35,399 bases of DNA, taken from assembly GCA_902779875.1 (NCBI GenBank), contig CACZCX010000014.1, positions 1 through 35,399 on the forward strand. The letters run 5' to 3'. This DNA is from an uncultured Bacteroidales bacterium. GTDB taxonomy: Bacteria > Bacteroidota > Bacteroidia > Bacteroidales > Bacteroidaceae. Below are positions 15,151 to 23,667 of this stretch, piece by piece. The stretch's first letter is position 1. Each line of letters starts with the position of its first letter. The notes below the pieces were generated by a model. The model saw nothing but the letters and a program-made list of their open reading frames with translations. It was not told where the DNA came from and ran no database searches. Position numbers and translations under genes: made by a program.

Positions 15151-15721
15151 GATGCTTTATCTTGTTGTACAGTGTCTGACGGCTTATTCCTAGTTTCTCG
15201 GCGGCTGTAGTGAGGTTGTGGCCGCAGGTATCCAGCACTCTGATGATAGTCTGTCGCTCTATCTCCTCCAGGTTGAGCGGAAGCTCCTCACGCTCCTCCT
15301 CTTCGGGCTGCGGCTTGGCGTTACGCTCGTCACGCTTTATGATTGCCTCCTGCAGCTTGCGAATCAGGTCATTGTTGTCCCACGGCTTCTGGATAAAATC
15401 CAGGGCACCCTTCTTGAGCGATGTCACGGCCAGCCCCACGTCACCGAACGCAGTGATCATGACCACTGCCGGCGGGTTCTCCAGTCCGCTGCGGTTCATG
15501 ATACGGTCCAGCCAGAACAGGCCGTCCTGCCCGTCGAGCTTATCGGACCCGAAATTCATATCCAGGAGTACCGCATCCACATCGCCGGCACTTATGAGAG
15601 CCGGTATGAGCTGAGGGTCGCTCACAGCCACGACGGTGCGGAACACGCTCTTAAGCACCAGCCTGAGCGTACTCAGTACGGCCGTGTTGTCATCAATAAC
15701 AAGAATCTTGGCGTCAGTCAT
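15137..15721 (-). CDS. Response regulator, receiver plus Fis-type HTH (no AAA+ domain)
   Basis: 194 aa. The receiver domain (1-125) has acidic pocket D10-D11, phospho-acceptor D54 (VLLDMNFG), T90 and K112 (FIQKPW). A charged linker with an EEEREE run follows, then a Fis-family helix-turn-helix at 155-194 (RQTIIRVLDTCGHNLTTAAEKLGISRQTLYNKIKHHGIV, the NtrC C-terminal type). The central sigma-54 AAA+ module of NtrC is absent, so it should act with the housekeeping sigma factor, as do PrrA/RegA-like regulators. The start at 15721 is chosen because the longer frame to 15826 would translate the REP hairpin and promoter. It is the best candidate for binding the 23-bp motif upstream of the three export promoters. 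Confidence 0.94.
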   Translation of the reverse strand: MTDAKILVIDDNTAVLSTLRLVLKSVFRTVVAVSDPQLIPALISAGDVDAVLLDMNFGSDKLDGQDGLFWLDRIMNRSGLENPPAVVMITAFGDVGLAVTSLKKGALDFIQKPWDNNDLIRKLQEAIIKRDERNAKPQPEEEEREELPLNLEEIERQTIIRVLDTCGHNLTTAAEKLGISRQTLYNKIKHHGIV

Positions 15722-15725
15722 ACTA

Positions 15726-15757
15726 CAAATATAGCTCTTTTTGGAAAGGGGGCCAAA
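15726..15757 (-). promoter_or_regulatory. Promoter of the response regulator-kinase operon
   Basis: Minus strand: TTTG (complement of 15754-15757), 20 nt, TATATTTG (complement of 15726-15733), a full consensus. The -7 box ends 4 nt before the ATG at 15721, so the mRNA should be leaderless. The -33 TTTG lies inside the stem of the adjacent REP hairpin. Confidence 0.78.
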
Positions 15758-15823
15758 GGGGACGGTTCTATTTGGCTCCCTTCTGCAAAAAGGGGCCAAA
15801 CAGAACCGTCCCCTTTGGCCCCT
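15746..15823. repeat. REP/BIME-like pair of inverted hairpins
   Basis: Two hairpins in inverted orientation: 15746-15782 (12-bp stem with one G-T pair, loop around GGGACGGTTCTA) and 15791-15823 (10-bp perfect stem AGGGGCCAAA/TTTGGCCCCT, loop the complement of the same core). The two halves are also near-complementary to each other over about 34 bp, with 19 contiguous pairs, so the whole can fold as one long hairpin. It ends on the stop codon of the permease gene at 15823 and overlaps the -33 box of the response-regulator promoter. The related single hairpin at 35256-35290 shares the core. This resembles REP elements mobilised by REP-associated transposases; none is in the window. Confidence 0.85.
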
Positions 15824-18171
15824 CACTCGGTGCAGAGGTAATCGATCGGGTTGAGTTTCATCATTTTCCTTATGTTACCCCATACGGTAACGGTAATGAC
15901 TGACAGCATGAATATGACTCCCCCACCCACTGAGAGCCAGGCCGATACATCCTGAGCCGTAAGGTCTCCGTCGGACATCTGTATGACTGCGGAGTTGAAC
16001 AGTATGGAGACGGGCAGTGATACCGATATGCTTATAACCGCAAGCGCAATGTACAGACGGCCGAACATCATGGCCACGTCAAACCTGCCGGCACCGTTCA
16101 CCTTTCTGACGGCGACCTCCTTGCGGCGGGCGCGTATGCTCAAGAGCAGAGTGCTGTAAAGACTCATGGCGCAGATGACAAGACATATGCCCGACAATAT
16201 AAGCGAGCCTCCTCTCATGGCGTCAAGGATGGTGACCTCCGTCCCCACCTTGTCCCGCAGATTGAACACGCTGGGATCAACGGCCTCCGGACTGAGACGG
16301 CTCACCACATCCCTGGCATAAGACGAGAGAGCCTGATACTTACCCTTGCCGGGTGTAAGTATGTAATAATCATAGGTACGGTCATCGCCCGGCGTTATCA
16401 CCGCCTTGCTTATCTTTTCCGACCTGAGTCTTGAATAGGGTTTGGTACTGTATGTTCCCAGGACAGGCAGCAGGCGGCCATCGGAGGTACCGGTCATATC
16501 GGGCTCCCGTGCATCGGCCTGAGCGTAAAGGTCACTGTATCCCTCACTCAGAAGGACATAGCTCTCACCCGGCTCCGGCATCCTTTTCCAACTGATATGC
16601 ATGCCATAGAATCCGAACAGTGCCGTATCGGGCATGTGATAGTTCCGGATGGAATTAAGGCGCAGGTCATCAAGCAACCCGCCCACAGGGTCATAGGATT
16701 CATAGTTACGGTTCTCAAAGTTCTCACTGTAAGGTATCACCTTATCAGCAAGCGTGCACTCCAGCAGGTCCCTCTTCAATGCAGTCTTGTCATTTATCAT
16801 ATAAGACTGCACCAGGACGCATTGCCTGTAGTACCGGTCATTGTCAGGAATGTTATTCAGCCTTGACTCCCCCGCTACGAACTGCAGCAGTGAGAACGTG
16901 CCGCTTATGAATACCATACAGATCACGGTCTGCAGCACCAGCATGGTCTTGCGCATCACGCCACCGGTTCCACGGATTCGATCATTCAGCGCATAACCGC
17001 CCCTGACAGCACCTCTCACCTCAAGACCGATGACAGCGGCGCATACGGCAAGCATGGCCGCACCGGTCAGGAGTATGCTCCTTTCAATTCCTTTCCAGCT
17101 CCAGTTCCAGTCATTCAGGAATCCCGTCAGGCGGCTGTCGGCGAATCCTATAAGCAGTCTGGTCAGGATAAGTGAAAGCAGGGTGCAGAGCAGCACAGTA
17201 ACGGCATACTCCACCAAAAGCATCATGAACAGTTCCAAGGCCGATGCCCCGTTAACCCTGCGTAGCGCAAACTCGCGGCCACGCATGCGTAGCAGCTGCA
17301 CCTGCATCCTCAGAAAACTTATAAGAGCGGAGAGCAGTATCAGTGAGCCGCCAAGCCATATCACGCCACGTGTCATGTCCGATATGGAATTACCGCTCTC
17401 TTTCAGGGACTCGACCCTGACCGTAAAGCCGCTGGGCTTGAGTCGTGCATCGGCCTCAGCCTTGAGCTGATCCGGGGTGCATCCCTCCTTGAGTATGACC
17501 TCGCAGTACGGTATCCATGCGGCATTCCAGTCAAAGCCGTCATAGTCATAGAAACTGAGCAGCAGATGATGGTTCTCAGACTCCGTAAGGGGAACGTCCT
17601 CAAACACATCGGCCAGGACAAAGTCACGGGCCTCATAAAGGAACCAGAATGAGAGCGTTGAACCTACGGGATTACGGTCACCGAACACCTCGCGGGCCAT
17701 GGACTCGCTGAGCAGCACCTCGTCTTTATTCAGCACGGGAACCGTCTGACCGGTAATGGCGGAGCGCAACCTGCGGTAATTGGGATAGTCATTCTGTACA
17801 AGCACAAGATCCAGCGGTTTACGTCGGTACGAGCCGTCATCCAGTAGGAAATTCACGTAACCGCTCTCAAATGAGCCGTTCACAGGGAACAGTCTCTCCA
17901 CACAGGCCATACCTCCGTTTTCCAGCAGCAGATTCGCCTCTGTCTGGGTAAAATCGAATATCTCACCCTCCTGTCCGCTCTCCAGACGTATGGTGTAGCA
18001 TCGGTCCGCATAAGGCTCTGAATAGACCGCCGGCTTACGGATAAGGAACAGCAGGCACTGTATTACCGCAAGCACGGTCATGCCCACAGCAAGTGATACG
18101 ATGCTTATTATGGTCTGCGTCCTGTATTTGGCCAGATTGCGCAGTGCAATCTTGATATAATGTCTGAACAT
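15823..18171 (-). CDS. FtsX/MacB-type ABC transporter permease (permease 5 of the locus)
   Basis: 782 aa, membrane protein. It starts MFRHYIKIALRNLAKYRTQTIISIVSLAVGM, the entry helix typical of MacB-like permeases. A large periplasmic domain (about 45-265) follows, then a three-helix FtsX block (about 270-385), another helix (about 410-430), a second periplasmic domain, and a final three-helix block (about 660-770) with the motif RRKEVAVRKVNGA. It ends NPIDYLCTE. So it carries two MacB_PCD-FtsX units in one chain. It is the last gene of the ATPase operon, 31 nt after the gene upstream. It is the most divergent of the five permeases, lacking the usual VIKSE-type ending. MacB-like proteins use ATP to drive periplasmic conformational change; the substrate here is unknown. 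Confidence 0.9.
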   Translation of the reverse strand: MFRHYIKIALRNLAKYRTQTIISIVSLAVGMTVLAVIQCLLFLIRKPAVYSEPYADRCYTIRLESGQEGEIFDFTQTEANLLLENGGMACVERLFPVNGSFESGYVNFLLDDGSYRRKPLDLVLVQNDYPNYRRLRSAITGQTVPVLNKDEVLLSESMAREVFGDRNPVGSTLSFWFLYEARDFVLADVFEDVPLTESENHHLLLSFYDYDGFDWNAAWIPYCEVILKEGCTPDQLKAEADARLKPSGFTVRVESLKESGNSISDMTRGVIWLGGSLILLSALISFLRMQVQLLRMRGREFALRRVNGASALELFMMLLVEYAVTVLLCTLLSLILTRLLIGFADSRLTGFLNDWNWSWKGIERSILLTGAAMLAVCAAVIGLEVRGAVRGGYALNDRIRGTGGVMRKTMLVLQTVICMVFISGTFSLLQFVAGESRLNNIPDNDRYYRQCVLVQSYMINDKTALKRDLLECTLADKVIPYSENFENRNYESYDPVGGLLDDLRLNSIRNYHMPDTALFGFYGMHISWKRMPEPGESYVLLSEGYSDLYAQADAREPDMTGTSDGRLLPVLGTYSTKPYSRLRSEKISKAVITPGDDRTYDYYILTPGKGKYQALSSYARDVVSRLSPEAVDPSVFNLRDKVGTEVTILDAMRGGSLILSGICLVICAMSLYSTLLLSIRARRKEVAVRKVNGAGRFDVAMMFGRLYIALAVISISVSLPVSILFNSAVIQMSDGDLTAQDVSAWLSVGGGVIFMLSVITVTVWGNIRKMMKLNPIDYLCTE

Positions 18172-18202
18172 AGATTCTGTTACTCGCTATAAATCAATAT
18201 AA

Positions 18203-20554
18203 TCAATCATTCTTTATAACATCTGCCGGATTTGTGTGCATGATCTTTCGCAGCCTGCGTATGGCGGTCAGGATAATTACGACGGCAGTGATGAGCAGCG
18301 TGGCAGGCAGCCGCCAGGTAAGTATCGGCTCATCGGCCAGTCCGGGAAGGAACCTGGAACAGGGATATCCCATACAGAATGAGATGATCAGGACCCATAG
18401 GTACGGAAGCATGAACAGACGTGCTATATCGCCCGATTTAGCCCCATGGATCTTTCTCAGTGCCACCTCCTTGCGGCGGGCAACGGTATCGGCCGATATT
18501 ATGGATATGATGCTGAACAGGACCATGAGCATGCCGGCAAGGGCGGCAGAGAGCAGCATTGCCATCGTTAGGCGTGCGTCCCGGCTCGTGCCCAGCCATT
18601 TTCCGCCCATGGTACCTATATTGCCGCTGTTCATGTTTCCGGTCTCAACTTCACATATATCTTCAATCAACGACCTCATCTCCTTCATATCGGTCCCCTT
18701 CCTGAACTTTATGAAAAGATACTGTCCGGGATGCATCTCATTGATCGGTCCGAGCAGATAATCTTCATATTCATCAGGCGCTCCCATAGGATTCGGGAAC
18801 ACGCCTGCAACCCTGTACGGTAAGATGGGCGCCATTTCAGGCATCCAATCATTCACCACCCTTATATCCAGCTCTCCGCGGATGCTGTCAGCCATACTCT
18901 GCCACAGGCTCTCCGAGACATAAACACTCTGTCCGGAACGGTCGTTCAGGACCTGTTCAACCGGTATCCTGAAAAAACTGAGATAGTTGCTGTCTGCACA
19001 GATAAACTGAGGATAACGGCTGTATGACCAGTAGCCGGCAAACTCGTCAAACCAGCGGAACTGCTCTACTCTTGCCTGGTCGAACCCCCTCCCTTCAGGA
19101 TGAAGCGGTTTCTCCGTAACCAGCACCTCCTCAACATCGGGTATGGCCTTGACCTTTTGGGTTATTATATCTCTTGACTGACCAAAAGCACCGTTTCGCA
19201 TATCGAGAGTAAGGATACGGCTCAGTTCATGACGCGATAACGGACAATAAGGCCTTGGCATGGTCGCAATCATGGAGAGCGAACCGCCCAGCGCCATTAC
19301 GGACAGAGCTATCTCAACCGACAGGAGCGCATACTTCAGTATGTTCCTTTCACGGTGCGACAGGCCGTTCTGTCTGTCGGTAACACTGACGCCCGCATAT
19401 CGGATTACAGCGATTACGACTATTGAGCAGAGCAGCAGTACAGCTACCGTCACCGCCACTTCAAGCATAATGACATATGGCAGATGATAGTATACCACAA
19501 CCGTGTCAAGGCTGTTGAGCAGCGGTATGAGCAGCAGGGCCGATACGACCGCCAGCACCGCAGCAGGAAAGAGAGTGGTAAGGATACGGCATATGAGCAT
19601 CCAACCGAGCCCCAGCCTGGTTGAGCCGAGGCATAGCCTTAACCTGTTCCCGGCCCAGCGTCGGCTGAATGAAGATACAAGATTGCCAAGATAGCATATC
19701 GTACCAATTATAAGTGCCAGGACCGACAGCAGGCGTTTCCAGATGTAGCTCCGGTCTTGCATGGGCGGCTCCAGGGCCCGCACCTGCGGAGTGAGCATTC
19801 TGGGACCTCTTGTAAAGCTGTTGCTTTCCAGCATCCTGTTGGCCATGTCCATATCGACACCTTGGGCAAGCACTGCATATACTTTGCGGTTATCCTGGTC
19901 GAACATAAAGATATCGGCCTTAATACGACGGCTCCATTTATCGTCCTTGATCACATTTACGATACGGCATTCCGTACCGTGTATTATCGAGCCGTCCGGG
20001 GCCGATGGCTCCAGGACATAACCCCCTATATCACCATTTAGGGACAGTCTCTTGAGCAGGGACTCCTTGACGATTATCTCCCGGCGGTTCATGGGCACAC
20101 GGTCTCCGTACAGCAATGTCAGGCCTCTGGTTTTATAGTAACCTGACATGACATTGTCAAAGGAGCCCGTTACAGCGACCGATGAACCTTCGGGGTCAGT
20201 GAGCACCATCTCAGCATGAGCTGTAATCCCTTCTTCGTAGGCCTCTCCGTACTTACGGTCAAAACTGCTTCCTGACACAAGTTCAATACCGGAAGTCTCA
20301 AAATGGTGCTGTTCCAGTATCTCAAAAGGCGCTATGGTATCGGGCCTTCCGTCATCAAAATGCTCCACATAGACGGCCTCGACGATGCGGTCATTCCAAG
20401 GCAGCCTACGGTCAAACAGCATATCGTTGTCCAGATCATATTCCAGGACGGCAAAGATCAGAGTTCCGACAGCCAGACAGACCACCGATATGATATTATA
20501 TACCGGATTGCCTTTGAACTCCCTGAGAGCTGTCTTGATATAATGTCTGAACAT
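18203..20554 (-). CDS. FtsX/MacB-type ABC transporter permease (permease 4 of the locus)
   Basis: 783 aa. Same double layout: N-terminal helix (MFRHYIKTALREFKGNPVYNIISVVCLAVGTLIFAVLEY), periplasmic domain with DDKWSRRIKADIFMFD, three-helix block near 270-385, central helix, second periplasmic domain, and a C-terminal block with RRKEVALRKIHGAKSGDIARLF, ending NPADVIKND. The shared features DDKW, 'LLYGDRVP', 'SLLKR' and the PRPYxPLSR segment make it a close paralogue of the permease at 20564-22864, so these two probably arose by tandem duplication. It lies 9 nt downstream of that gene in the ATPase operon. Substrate unknown. Confidence 0.91.
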   Translation of the reverse strand: MFRHYIKTALREFKGNPVYNIISVVCLAVGTLIFAVLEYDLDNDMLFDRRLPWNDRIVEAVYVEHFDDGRPDTIAPFEILEQHHFETSGIELVSGSSFDRKYGEAYEEGITAHAEMVLTDPEGSSVAVTGSFDNVMSGYYKTRGLTLLYGDRVPMNRREIIVKESLLKRLSLNGDIGGYVLEPSAPDGSIIHGTECRIVNVIKDDKWSRRIKADIFMFDQDNRKVYAVLAQGVDMDMANRMLESNSFTRGPRMLTPQVRALEPPMQDRSYIWKRLLSVLALIIGTICYLGNLVSSFSRRWAGNRLRLCLGSTRLGLGWMLICRILTTLFPAAVLAVVSALLLIPLLNSLDTVVVYYHLPYVIMLEVAVTVAVLLLCSIVVIAVIRYAGVSVTDRQNGLSHRERNILKYALLSVEIALSVMALGGSLSMIATMPRPYCPLSRHELSRILTLDMRNGAFGQSRDIITQKVKAIPDVEEVLVTEKPLHPEGRGFDQARVEQFRWFDEFAGYWSYSRYPQFICADSNYLSFFRIPVEQVLNDRSGQSVYVSESLWQSMADSIRGELDIRVVNDWMPEMAPILPYRVAGVFPNPMGAPDEYEDYLLGPINEMHPGQYLFIKFRKGTDMKEMRSLIEDICEVETGNMNSGNIGTMGGKWLGTSRDARLTMAMLLSAALAGMLMVLFSIISIISADTVARRKEVALRKIHGAKSGDIARLFMLPYLWVLIISFCMGYPCSRFLPGLADEPILTWRLPATLLITAVVIILTAIRRLRKIMHTNPADVIKND

Positions 20555-20563
20555 AGATTCCTT

Positions 20564-22864
20564 TTACTCGCTTTTAATCACACCGGCAGGATTGGTGCGC
20601 ATGATGGCGCGGATCCTGCTGAACACGGAAAGTGTCACGATCAGTGCCATTACAAACAACGTTACAGGTGCAATCCAGAGGTATGTAAGTTCCTGACTCT
20701 TACCTATCAGCGCCCATGATGCAAGGACTCCTATCGGGAAGGCCACAGCCAGGATTATGCAGTATGGCTTGATGAACAGAGCCATTATATTCCGGGCTTT
20801 GGCACCGTTGATCTTGCGCAGAGCCACCTCCTTGCGGCGTTTGTTTGTCTCGGCCGATATGGACGATGTCACGCTCAGGATTACCAGCAATATGCAGACA
20901 ATTCCTCCCACCTGGAATCCCAATGCCGCGAACCTGTATTCATCATCGTTATATTTGGGTATGGATATTACCTTGATATCCTCCATCGATGACGGATTGA
21001 CCGTATTCCAGGCATTACGCAGAAGGGCCTCTGCCTGAGACTTTGATACCCCCTTGCGAAATCTCACAAAAAAGTTCGTATTGTAGTCCGATATGGGATT
21101 ATACCAGAACAGTCCGCCTACATCATCACCGCCGATAACATACGGATTACCCAACATATATTCTTCATACACTCCGCATATATGGACTGGGGTAACAGTG
21201 TTGTAGCTCGTTTCCGATATGCTGTTCAGATCCACACCATCTCTCAGATACCTTTCATAAGTACGCCTGTCAATCAGGCACCCGCTTGACGGATGCGAAG
21301 GATCCAGCCATTCAATAGGGATATTGAAGAACTCGAAATAACGGATATCATTACCTTTTCCGAACAGCCATTCAGTCCTGTCCTGAACAGTGTATCTGGT
21401 TGCATGTGCCCCGTTCCAGTCTCTCTCGGACGATACCATATCCTCAACCTCCGGCAACTGACTGACCATCCTGCAGAACTCGCGCTGGTTATCCGTATAC
21501 GAATCGCCCTCCTCGGTCTCCACAAAATAGGTCCTGCGGCTTTCTGACCTGGATAACGGGTTATATGGCCTTGGTGCTGTAAATACTATATCTATGACCG
21601 ATGCCAATGCCAGTACGGCTACCGTCGCCTCTATTCCTATGATAATGTATTTGAGTGCCCTGCTTTCACGTTTGAAAACATCAATCCTCTTTTGGAGGGC
21701 CTTGTTCTGTCCGTATACAGCCACGCGGCATACGCCCATACTTATCACTGCGACCGACGCTAAAGCCCATGTGTTCAGGCGGAACAGGTCTGCCATATGG
21801 AAATACTGCTCTCCCATATATACAGACTGGTTTATCCAGGTGCAGACAAGGAACGTTATATACAGGGCTAAGGCATACGATATGAGAAGTACTATAAGGA
21901 CCTCGGTTATCAGCATAAGCGCAAGACTGCCCTGCCCGGCACCCAGGCTATATCGGATGATATTGGCCCGGCTGCGCTGTTTGAGCACCATAACGATATG
22001 CTTGAGGTAATTCGTAACAGCTATAATGAGAACCAGGATGCTCAATATGCTCAGCAGCGCTTTCCCCAGTTTCTCATTTGGTTTCTCCTCAAAGCGGGCC
22101 AGTTGCAGTATCTCTTTGTTTCCTTCATCATCATCTACTACGGTAACGCTCAGCTTATGGTTCGTATCATCTATGTCGGCCCCCTCCTTAAGTATGACAT
22201 CGGCATCGTAAAAGGGAATTTCCAGGACTTTCCAGTCATCAAGGCTCAAAAAGACGTCCAGGCCAAGACTGCGGCACCATTTGTCGTCGCGTACAACATT
22301 CACTATCTGATATTCCCGTCCCACCCTGTACGTCTCGGTCCTGACAAGACATTGGCTTATATCCTTGTCATAACCCATGCGTTTAAGGAGGGATTCCGAT
22401 ACCACGATCTCATTCTCATTACGGGGTACTCTGTCACCATACAGTAAAGAGAGATTCCTGAATCTGAAATAATCGCCGTCAACATAAACTCCCTGTACCG
22501 GTCCCTTTCCGTAAACCTTGACAGAATCGGCAAAAGAAAGATGTACGGTCATTCTGCCGGATACCGACACAGATTCTATTTCCGGTATATCCAACAGAGT
22601 CTTGTAATCATGGTATGGCAACTGCTGGCGGTATATCCGTTCCGGCTGTTCTTCCTGATTAAGGTTTCCCGGCGATGTCATGTAGACAAAACAGCTTCGT
22701 CTATGGCCGGGCAGTCTGTTCTTGAAGAAGTCATCATAGTTGATGCCGTAGAACAGCACGGAGAACATAGCCGCGCCAATGGCAAGGCAGCAAACGCTGA
22801 GCAGGCTGTATACCCAGTAGCTGCGGATATTCCGCCAGGCGGTTTTAAGATAATGGTATAGCAT
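20564..22864 (-). CDS. FtsX/MacB-type ABC transporter permease (permease 3 of the locus)
   Basis: 766 aa. It starts [40 protein letters not shown]. The first periplasmic domain has LLYGDRVPRNENEIVVSESL and RDDKWCRSLGLDVFLSLDD; the central part has the PRPYNPLSRSE segment; and the C-terminal block has RRKEVALRKINGAKARNIMALF, ending NPAGVIKSE. It is paralogous to the downstream permease (18203-20554). Its ATG overlaps the ATPase stop by one base (TAATG), so it is the direct translational partner of the ATPase. The double MacB_PCD-FtsX layout suggests that one polypeptide could provide both permease halves of a MacB-type dimer, which is inference. Confidence 0.91.
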   Translation of the reverse strand: MLYHYLKTAWRNIRSYWVYSLLSVCCLAIGAAMFSVLFYGINYDDFFKNRLPGHRRSCFVYMTSPGNLNQEEQPERIYRQQLPYHDYKTLLDIPEIESVSVSGRMTVHLSFADSVKVYGKGPVQGVYVDGDYFRFRNLSLLYGDRVPRNENEIVVSESLLKRMGYDKDISQCLVRTETYRVGREYQIVNVVRDDKWCRSLGLDVFLSLDDWKVLEIPFYDADVILKEGADIDDTNHKLSVTVVDDDEGNKEILQLARFEEKPNEKLGKALLSILSILVLIIAVTNYLKHIVMVLKQRSRANIIRYSLGAGQGSLALMLITEVLIVLLISYALALYITFLVCTWINQSVYMGEQYFHMADLFRLNTWALASVAVISMGVCRVAVYGQNKALQKRIDVFKRESRALKYIIIGIEATVAVLALASVIDIVFTAPRPYNPLSRSESRRTYFVETEEGDSYTDNQREFCRMVSQLPEVEDMVSSERDWNGAHATRYTVQDRTEWLFGKGNDIRYFEFFNIPIEWLDPSHPSSGCLIDRRTYERYLRDGVDLNSISETSYNTVTPVHICGVYEEYMLGNPYVIGGDDVGGLFWYNPISDYNTNFFVRFRKGVSKSQAEALLRNAWNTVNPSSMEDIKVISIPKYNDDEYRFAALGFQVGGIVCILLVILSVTSSISAETNKRRKEVALRKINGAKARNIMALFIKPYCIILAVAFPIGVLASWALIGKSQELTYLWIAPVTLFVMALIVTLSVFSRIRAIMRTNPAGVIKSE

Positions 22865-23538
22865 TACAGCGGGAGTTCCTTTACTATGCTTCCGTCAAAC
22901 AGGTTGATTATGCGGTTGGCGTATGATGCATCGTGACGGCTGTGGGTTACCATAACGATGGTCGTACCCTGCTGGTTGAGTTCCTTGAGCAGGTTCATGA
23001 CCTCCTGACCGTTCACTGAATCCAGGTTACCGGTGGGCTCATCGGCCAGGATCAGTTTGGGGTTCGCTATCACGGCACGGGCTATAGCCACACGCTGCTG
23101 CTGACCGCCGCTGAGCTGTCCGGGGAAATGTTTCTCGCGGTGAGATATGTTCATGCGCTCCATCACCTCCTCGGCACGACGGCGACGCTCCTTGGCCGGT
23201 ACGCCCATATAGAGCAGCGGCAGCTCAATGTTCTCGCGCACGTTCAGCTCATCAATAAGGTTAAAGCTCTGGAACACGAAACCTATCACACCCTTACGGA
23301 GGTCTGTGCGATGGTTCTCATCAAGTGTGGCAACCTCTGTACCCTGCAGCTTGTAACTGCCTTTGGTGGGGTTGTCCAGCAAACCAAGGATATTGAGCAG
23401 AGTTGACTTTCCGCAACCTGAGGGGCCCATAATGGCTACGAACTCACCGTCGGCCACGTTGAACGAAACATCATTCAGTGCCCATGTCTCAACCTCTTCC
23501 GTACGGAAGATCTTCTGTAAATTGTTAACTTCAATCAT
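22864..23538 (-). CDS. ABC transporter ATP-binding protein, LolD/MacB family
   Basis: 224 aa, the only ATPase of the locus. Walker A is GPSGCGKST at 38-46, the Q-loop is [17 protein letters not shown], the signature is LSGGQQQR at 142-149, Walker B is LILADEP at 162-168, and the switch histidine is H199 ([14 protein letters not shown]). This is the LolD/FtsE/MacB class, which energises FtsX-type permeases without carrying substrate through the membrane. It starts an operon with three permeases, reading straight into the first by a TAATG overlap. It probably also serves the two permeases of the operon upstream, since these have no ATPase of their own. A consensus promoter and the shared 23-bp motif precede it. 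I assign no gene symbol because lolD, macB and ftsE cannot be told apart safely. Confidence 0.95.
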   Translation of the reverse strand: MIEVNNLQKIFRTEEVETWALNDVSFNVADGEFVAIMGPSGCGKSTLLNILGLLDNPTKGSYKLQGTEVATLDENHRTDLRKGVIGFVFQSFNLIDELNVRENIELPLLYMGVPAKERRRRAEEVMERMNISHREKHFPGQLSGGQQQRVAIARAVIANPKLILADEPTGNLDSVNGQEVMNLLKELNQQGTTIVMVTHSRHDASYANRIINLFDGSIVKELPL

Positions 23539-23571
23539 AACTATATAAAGGTTTAATTACTTTTTCCGATT

Positions 23572-23603
23572 CAAACTTATGCTCTTGAATCAACTAATTC
23601 AAA
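23572..23603 (-). promoter_or_regulatory. Promoter of the ATPase-permease operon
   Basis: Minus strand: TTTG (complement of 23600-23603), 20 nt, TAAGTTTG (complement of 23572-23579), then 33 nt to the ATG at 23538. A TATTTTTG at 23600-23607 also fits the -7 consensus but lacks a -33 box. The distance to the motif copy favours the TAAGTTTG reading. Confidence 0.75.
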
Positions 23604-23635
23604 AATAAAAGCGATAAACGTATGAAAGGAACTCA

Positions 23636-23658
23636 AAAACGTCTACTTTTTTTACACT
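23636..23658 (-). promoter_or_regulatory. Shared 23-bp regulatory motif, copy 2 (ATPase operon promoter)
   Basis: Minus strand AGTGT, an A-tract, GTA, GACGTTTT. It matches copy 3 at 22 of 23 positions (24 of 25 with flanks). It ends 32 nt before the -33 and 56 nt before the -7 box. It lies between the stop of the permease at 23668 and the ATPase promoter, implying that the ATPase operon has its own regulated promoter. Confidence 0.8.
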
Positions 23659-23667
23659 CCGACCGTT

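Noticed and set aside
15790-15823. Fourth copy of the 23-bp motif upstream of the response-regulator promoter
   Set aside because: The GGACGG in the REP core resembles part of GGACGTTTT, but AGTGT is missing and the sequence is explained by the REP hairpin.
15722-15826. N-terminal extension of the response regulator
   Set aside because: It would translate the REP hairpin and the promoter boxes; the receiver domain begins normally at the ATG at 15721.
23600-23607. TATTTTTG as the -7 box of the ATPase operon
   Set aside because: It matches TAnnTTTG, but no -33 box is at 19-21 nt and it would break the 56-nt spacing to the motif; TAAGTTTG at 23572-23579 fits both.
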